Assembly (NCBI GenBank): GCA_902797915.1
Contig: CADBUK010000035.1
Coordinates: forward strand, 1 to 8,710
DNA from: Oscillospiraceae bacterium
GTDB taxonomy: Bacteria; Bacillota; Clostridia; Oscillospirales; Acutalibacteraceae
Direction of reading: 5' to 3'
DNA length: 8,710 nucleotides
Position numbers and translations under genes: made by a program. The first letter of the stretch is position 1; each line of letters opens with the position of its first letter. Below the pieces are notes generated by a model. That model saw nothing but the letters and a program-made list of their open reading frames with translations. It made no database searches and had not been told where the DNA came from. Below are positions 5,676-8,710 of this stretch, piece after piece.

Positions 5676-6515
5676 TTATTTTTTAATTGCTCCGATAAGA
5701 TAAAACAGCAAAAAGCCGACAATATCTACCGCAACAATCGTTGAGCCGACGGGTGTGCCGAACAGAACGGAAATCATAATTCCCAGCACGGAGCACACAA
5801 CCGAAAATACGGCGGAGCAGATTGTTACGGAACGGAAATTTTTAAACACGCGCATTGCCGAAAGCGCAGGAAAAATTACCAGCGCCGAAATCAGCAACGA
5901 GCCTACCAAATTCATTGCAAGCACGATAATTACCGCAATGATAACCGCAATAAGAAGATTGTAAGCAGACGCTTTGATGCCCGTTGCCCTTGCAAAGCCC
6001 TCATCAAAGGTTACCGCAAAAATCTTGTTGTAAAACAGAATGAACACCGCCACAACCACAACGGAAAGAATAACGCAGAGCCATACGTCAAAAATGCTGA
6101 GCGTTAAGATTGAGGTTGAGCCGAACAGGGTTGAGCATACGTCGCCCGAGATGTTTGCCGATTTTGAAAAGATGTTCATCAGCAGATAACCGATTGCAAG
6201 CGAGCCGACCGAAATCATTGCAACGGAGGCGTCGCCCTTAATCTTACGGTTTTCCCCGCCCATTAAAAGCAGGACCGCGCTGATAACCGTTATCGGCAGA
6301 ATTACGAGCATATTATTTGTTATGCTGAGCACTGCGGCAATCGCCATTGCGCCGAACGCAACGTGAGACAGACCGTCGCCGATAAAGGAAAAGCGCTTGA
6401 GCACAAGCGTTACGCCCAGAAGCGAGGAGCAAAGCGCAATCAGCACGCCCGCAATAAGCGCATAACGCACAAAACCGAAGCTGAAATAATGGTTCAGCGT
6501 GTCAAAAATCTGCAT
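5676..6515 (-). CDS. znuB: Metal ABC transporter permease, ZnuB/MntB type (ABC-3 family)
   Basis: This is the membrane channel subunit of a zinc or manganese importer. The 279-residue length is normal for the ABC-3 permease family. Seven to nine hydrophobic helices are visible, starting with FVRYALIAGVLIALCSSLLG (15-34). Characteristic stretches include VLKRFSFIGDGLSHVAFGA (about 38-56), KGDASVAMISVGSLAIGYL and NLVGSLLISALVIFPALSA, the last being one of the best-conserved parts of the family. The start codon overlaps the stop of the ATPase gene in a TAATG junction, and the GGAGGTGAGG ribosome binding site lies within the last codons of that gene, so the two are translationally coupled. The symbol follows the closest classical name; whether the metal is zinc or manganese cannot be decided from the sequence. 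Confidence 0.95.
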   Translation of the reverse strand: MQIFDTLNHYFSFGFVRYALIAGVLIALCSSLLGVTLVLKRFSFIGDGLSHVAFGAMAIAAVLSITNNMLVILPITVISAVLLLMGGENRKIKGDASVAMISVGSLAIGYLLMNIFSKSANISGDVCSTLFGSTSILTLSIFDVWLCVILSVVVVAVFILFYNKIFAVTFDEGFARATGIKASAYNLLIAVIIAVIIVLAMNLVGSLLISALVIFPALSAMRVFKNFRSVTICSAVFSVVCSVLGIMISVLFGTPVGSTIVAVDIVGFLLFYLIGAIKK

Positions 6516-7219
6516 TATGCCTCACCTCCGTCTGACGAAAGAAACAGCCTGCCCTTGCTGCTGTTGAGGTATTCCTCTTTTGTGCCGAAGAAAATATCGT
6601 GGTCAATGTGCAGAATATGACTTGCATACTGCACCGCAGCGTGCAAATCGTGTGAAATCATAATTATAGTAATACCCTGCTTGTTGAGCGAGTCAATAAG
6701 CTGATACATCTCAGCCGTAACCTTCGGGTCAAGGCCCGAAACGGGCTCGTCAAGAAGCAGCATTTTTGAGGTTGCGCAAAGCGCCCTTGCAAGCAGAACT
6801 CTCTGCTGCTGTCCGCCCGAAAGCTCGCGGTAGCAGCGCTTTGTAAGATTTTCAAGGCCCATAAGGGCAATGTTTTCCATTGCCCTTGCCTTATCCTCTT
6901 TTGAATAGAAAAAGCCCTTTGAATTATTAAGACAGCCTGAAAGTACGATTTCCCAGACGGACGCAGGAAAATCCCTTTGCACGACGGTTTGCTGAGGCAG
7001 ATAACCGATTTCGGTTTGCTTTAAACCGTCCGCAAACTCAATGCTGCCCTCAAGGGGCGACTGAAGCCCCAAAACAGTTTTCATCAGGGTTGATTTACCC
7101 GAGCCGTTTTCGCCGACTATGCACAGATAATCGCCGCTGTTAACCTCAAAGTTAAGCCCTGAAAGCACCGCCTTGGAGTTGTAACCAAGCGTTAAATTTT
7201 TTCCGATTAATAAAGCCAT
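6515..7219 (-). CDS. znuC: Metal ABC transporter ATP-binding protein, ZnuC/MntA type
   Basis: This is the ATPase that powers the importer from the cytoplasmic side. In 234 residues it has every ABC landmark: Walker A GENGSGKST (36-44), Q-loop Q76 in GYLPQQ, signature LSGGQQQR (133-140), Walker B MLLLDEP (153-159) with catalytic E158, D-loop SGLD (161-164) and switch H190 in ISHDLH. GYLPQQ followed by DFPASVWEIVLSG is typical of the ABC-3 zinc/manganese group. AGGAGT (7225-7230) overlaps the stop codon of the binding-protein gene, nine bases upstream, and the 3' end overlaps the permease start by one base. The three genes thus form one tightly coupled importer module in the order binding protein, ATPase, permease. 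Confidence 0.96.
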   Translation of the reverse strand: MALLIGKNLTLGYNSKAVLSGLNFEVNSGDYLCIVGENGSGKSTLMKTVLGLQSPLEGSIEFADGLKQTEIGYLPQQTVVQRDFPASVWEIVLSGCLNNSKGFFYSKEDKARAMENIALMGLENLTKRCYRELSGGQQQRVLLARALCATSKMLLLDEPVSGLDPKVTAEMYQLIDSLNKQGITIIMISHDLHAAVQYASHILHIDHDIFFGTKEEYLNSSKGRLFLSSDGGEA

Positions 7220-7228
7220 TTTTTACTC

Positions 7229-8221
7229 CTAAGCAATACCCTGCTTTAATACCTCAAGGTTGCTTTGCATAATTGAAAGATAATTTGCGCCGTTTTCAGC
7301 GTCCTGCGACGTTGTGGACTGCATTGAGTTAAGCACAAGAAGCTGCTGATTTTTTGCTGACGTGTTGTTAATAATCGTCTGCGCAAGGCTGTGGTCCGTG
7401 CCCTCAATAGCGAAAACCGCGGGCAGACCGAGCTCGTCAACCTTGCCTGCAAGGAAGGAAACCGTTTCAAAGCTTGCCTGAGTTTCGGCAGAGCAGCCGA
7501 CAAACGCAGCGTAGTAATTCAAGCCGTAATCATCAGCCAAATATCTGAACGGGAAACGGTCGCCGAACAGCACCGTGGTATTGCTCGCTGCGTTAACTGC
7601 GGCGCTGTACTCATCGTCAAGCGCGGAAAGCTTGTCCGAATAAGCGTCCGCGTTTGCAAGGTAAGCGTCCTTGTTTTCCGCGTCGATTTTGCTGAGCTCA
7701 ACGGCAATTTTGCTTACAAAAAGCTGTGCATTTTTAAGCGAAAGCCAAACGTGCTCGTCATATTCGGGTCCCTCCTCGGCTTCCTCGGCGTCTTCCTCCG
7801 CCTCTGCCTGCATACCCTCAACAACCTCTTCCTCTTTTGCAAGGGTGCCGAGCACTTCCATAAGGTTAATTACAGCCATATTCTGATTTTTTGCTTCGTT
7901 AAGCGTGTCGGCAACCCAGGCGTCAGACTCGCCGCCAACGTAAACGAATAAATCGCAGCTTGATATTTTAATTATATCCTGCGCGGTGGGCTGATAGCTG
8001 TGCAAATCAACGCCGTTATCAAGAAGCAGAGTAACCTCTGCGTTTTCTGCCTTATCGCCAAGCACCTGCATTACCCAGTCGTATTCAGGGAAAACGGTGC
8101 AGACGATGTTGAGTTTTTCAGAGCCCGTATTGCTCTCCCCGCCTGACGAGCAAGCGGAAAACGCGCATATAATAACAGCAAGGCAAAGTAAAACCGCCAG
8201 TGCTTTTTTAATATTCTTCAT
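7229..8221 (-). CDS. znuA: Metal ABC transporter substrate-binding lipoprotein, ZnuA-like
   Basis: This is the extracytoplasmic receptor that delivers Zn2+ or Mn2+ to the permease. The 330-residue product has a lipoprotein signal peptide ending in AFSAC (C24). The cluster A-I fold landmarks are VCTVFPEYDWVMQVLGD, the first probable ligand H74 in DLHSYQPTAQD, and the second, H157, in DEHVWLSLKNA. Between them, residues 130-156 form a very acidic loop (E/D-rich with no His) where zinc-specific ZnuA proteins usually have a His-rich loop. The third His of the classical HDAFGYF motif is replaced here: the matching segment is FGDRFPFRYL. The last ligand is probably D in AIEGTDHSLAQT. GCSAETQAS stands where many relatives have ISTEQEPS. 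AGGAGG (8228-8233) supports the start. The altered ligands leave zinc, manganese or another metal open. Confidence 0.93.
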   Translation of the reverse strand: MKNIKKALAVLLCLAVIICAFSACSSGGESNTGSEKLNIVCTVFPEYDWVMQVLGDKAENAEVTLLLDNGVDLHSYQPTAQDIIKISSCDLFVYVGGESDAWVADTLNEAKNQNMAVINLMEVLGTLAKEEEVVEGMQAEAEEDAEEAEEGPEYDEHVWLSLKNAQLFVSKIAVELSKIDAENKDAYLANADAYSDKLSALDDEYSAAVNAASNTTVLFGDRFPFRYLADDYGLNYYAAFVGCSAETQASFETVSFLAGKVDELGLPAVFAIEGTDHSLAQTIINNTSAKNQQLLVLNSMQSTTSQDAENGANYLSIMQSNLEVLKQGIA

Positions 8222-8263
8222 AAAAATCCTCCTGAAATATAGGTTAAAAAGCGAAAAAGCAGG

Positions 8264-8572
8264 CTAATTCAGCATTTTAACCTTCAGAGTTATCGGGGTT
8301 TCGGCGTTCTGCGCCGCCGACCCGTTAATTATTAAAACAATCAGCGCAAGCCAAAGCGCCGCCGCTGCGCATACCTGAGACGCGGCAACGGTAATATTCA
8401 TATTTCGCAAACAAATCTGCACCTGTTCGCATATCCGACAATCAGCACCGTTACAATTATGGTTTGCGCAAGCCACAACAAAAACGGCGGAGAAAAGCAG
8501 AACAAAAACAATCAGCAGCGCTGCCGTACGGCGCAAGTGCCTGAGTGCGCAATCACATTTAAATTTGTTCAT
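8264..8572 (-). CDS. Small Cys/His-rich membrane protein, first gene of the metal-importer unit
   Basis: I do not recognise a named family. The 102-residue product has a basic N-terminus (RHLRR at 11-15), a hydrophobic segment at about 16-34, a polar loop, a second hydrophobic segment at about 66-83 and a short tail. The loop holds a tight cluster, C35-x2-H38-x-C40-x4-C45-x2-C48-x5-C54, which looks like a metal- or disulfide-forming site; the positive-inside rule puts it outside the cytoplasm. VVAC at 32-35 also fits a lipobox, so C35 could be lipid-modified instead, leaving a lipoprotein with a C-terminal membrane anchor. C6 and C8 form another pair near the N-terminus. AAAGG (8581-8585), eight bases ahead of the ATG, and a good promoter upstream support it as a real gene. 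It ends 42 bases before znuA, so a role with the importer is likely but unproven. Confidence 0.75.
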   Translation of the reverse strand: MNKFKCDCALRHLRRTAALLIVFVLLFSAVFVVACANHNCNGADCRICEQVQICLRNMNITVAASQVCAAAALWLALIVLIINGSAAQNAETPITLKVKMLN

Positions 8573-8586
8573 ATATTCAACCTTTG

Positions 8587-8618
8587 CAATAATATATAAT
8601 TTTTAAGCATAATTATTG
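8587..8618. repeat. A/T-rich inverted repeat at the metal-operon start site, possible operator
   Basis: CAATAAT (8587-8593) and ATTATTG (8612-8618) are exact inverted copies 18 bases apart, placed just after the -10 box and over the likely start of transcription. A metal-responsive repressor site (Zur, Fur or DtxR/MntR family) would be expected here. The repeat does not match the consensus of any of these that I know, and A/T-rich sequence yields such repeats by chance. Confidence 0.25.
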
Positions 8619-8620
8619 TT

Positions 8621-8649
8621 AGTTTAGCACAAAAAAACCGCCTTGTCAA
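8621..8649 (-). promoter_or_regulatory. Promoter of the metal-importer operon
   Basis: On the minus strand a perfect TTGACA (8644-8649) and TAAACT (8621-8626) are separated by 17 bases. Transcription should start near 8614, about 42 bases before the first ATG. This is the only good promoter seen ahead of the six genes, whose gaps are all 42 bases or less. The rest of the window, to 8710, shows no gene. Confidence 0.75.
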
Positions 8650-8710
8650 TTCGCAAGGGACAAAAGCGAAAAGAAAGCGAACCTCCCGAGCAAAAGACGA
8701 AAAACGACAA

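Noticed and set aside
7391..7951. A 186-codon plus-strand reading frame opposite znuA
   Set aside because: It is antisense to a well-supported gene and arises from its codon bias; no promoter or family features.
8587..8710. Search for a classical Zur, Fur, MntR or AdcR box ahead of the metal operon
   Set aside because: No segment matched the consensus motifs I know, so no repressor site is named.

Overview
The window looks like a chromosomal segment of an anaerobic, low-to-moderate G+C Bacillota, most likely class Clostridia (Oscillospiraceae/Ruminococcaceae-like; this placement is inference). The evidence is an L27 with an N-terminal extension next to the Prp protease, a structured L21 leader, strong GGAGG ribosome binding sites, TTGACA/TATAAT promoters with 17-base spacers, and short U-tailed terminators. 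I see no mobile element, CRISPR array, tRNA or rRNA.

Layout. (1) Positions 1-605, minus: the first two-thirds or less of a MATE-family efflux pump, cut by the window edge, with its own promoter at 653-681. (2) Positions 755-3459, minus: rpsO then pnp. rpsO has a good promoter (3574-3602) and a terminator. Between that terminator and pnp lies a very long imperfect hairpin (3049-3129), the position where RNase III/PNPase autoregulation acts in other bacteria. (3) Positions 3574-3727: divergent promoters. (4) Positions 3699-4880, plus: promoter, about 180 bases of folded L21 leader, then rplU-prp-rpmA, ending in a strong terminator that probably serves both strands. (5) Positions 4879-8649, minus: a promoter followed by six closely packed genes. 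In transcription order these are a small Cys/His-rich membrane protein, a ZnuA-like metal-binding lipoprotein, a ZnuC-like ATPase, a ZnuB-like permease, a small lipoprotein with a Cys-Cys pair, and a TfoX N-terminal-domain protein.

How the genes work together. Region 2 couples ribosomal protein S15 to the RNA-degrading enzyme PNPase. The intergenic RNA can form a hairpin of about 30 base pairs, and its 3' arm could instead pair with the pnp ribosome binding site, suggesting a two-state switch. Region 4 makes the neighbouring 50S proteins L21 and L27 plus the protease that trims the L27 extension. Region 5 is a zinc- or manganese-type ABC importer with three accessory genes. The accessory genes, together with unusual ligand positions and an acidic (not His-rich) loop in the binding protein, are the least explained part of the window. 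Much of the remainder is conserved housekeeping sequence.
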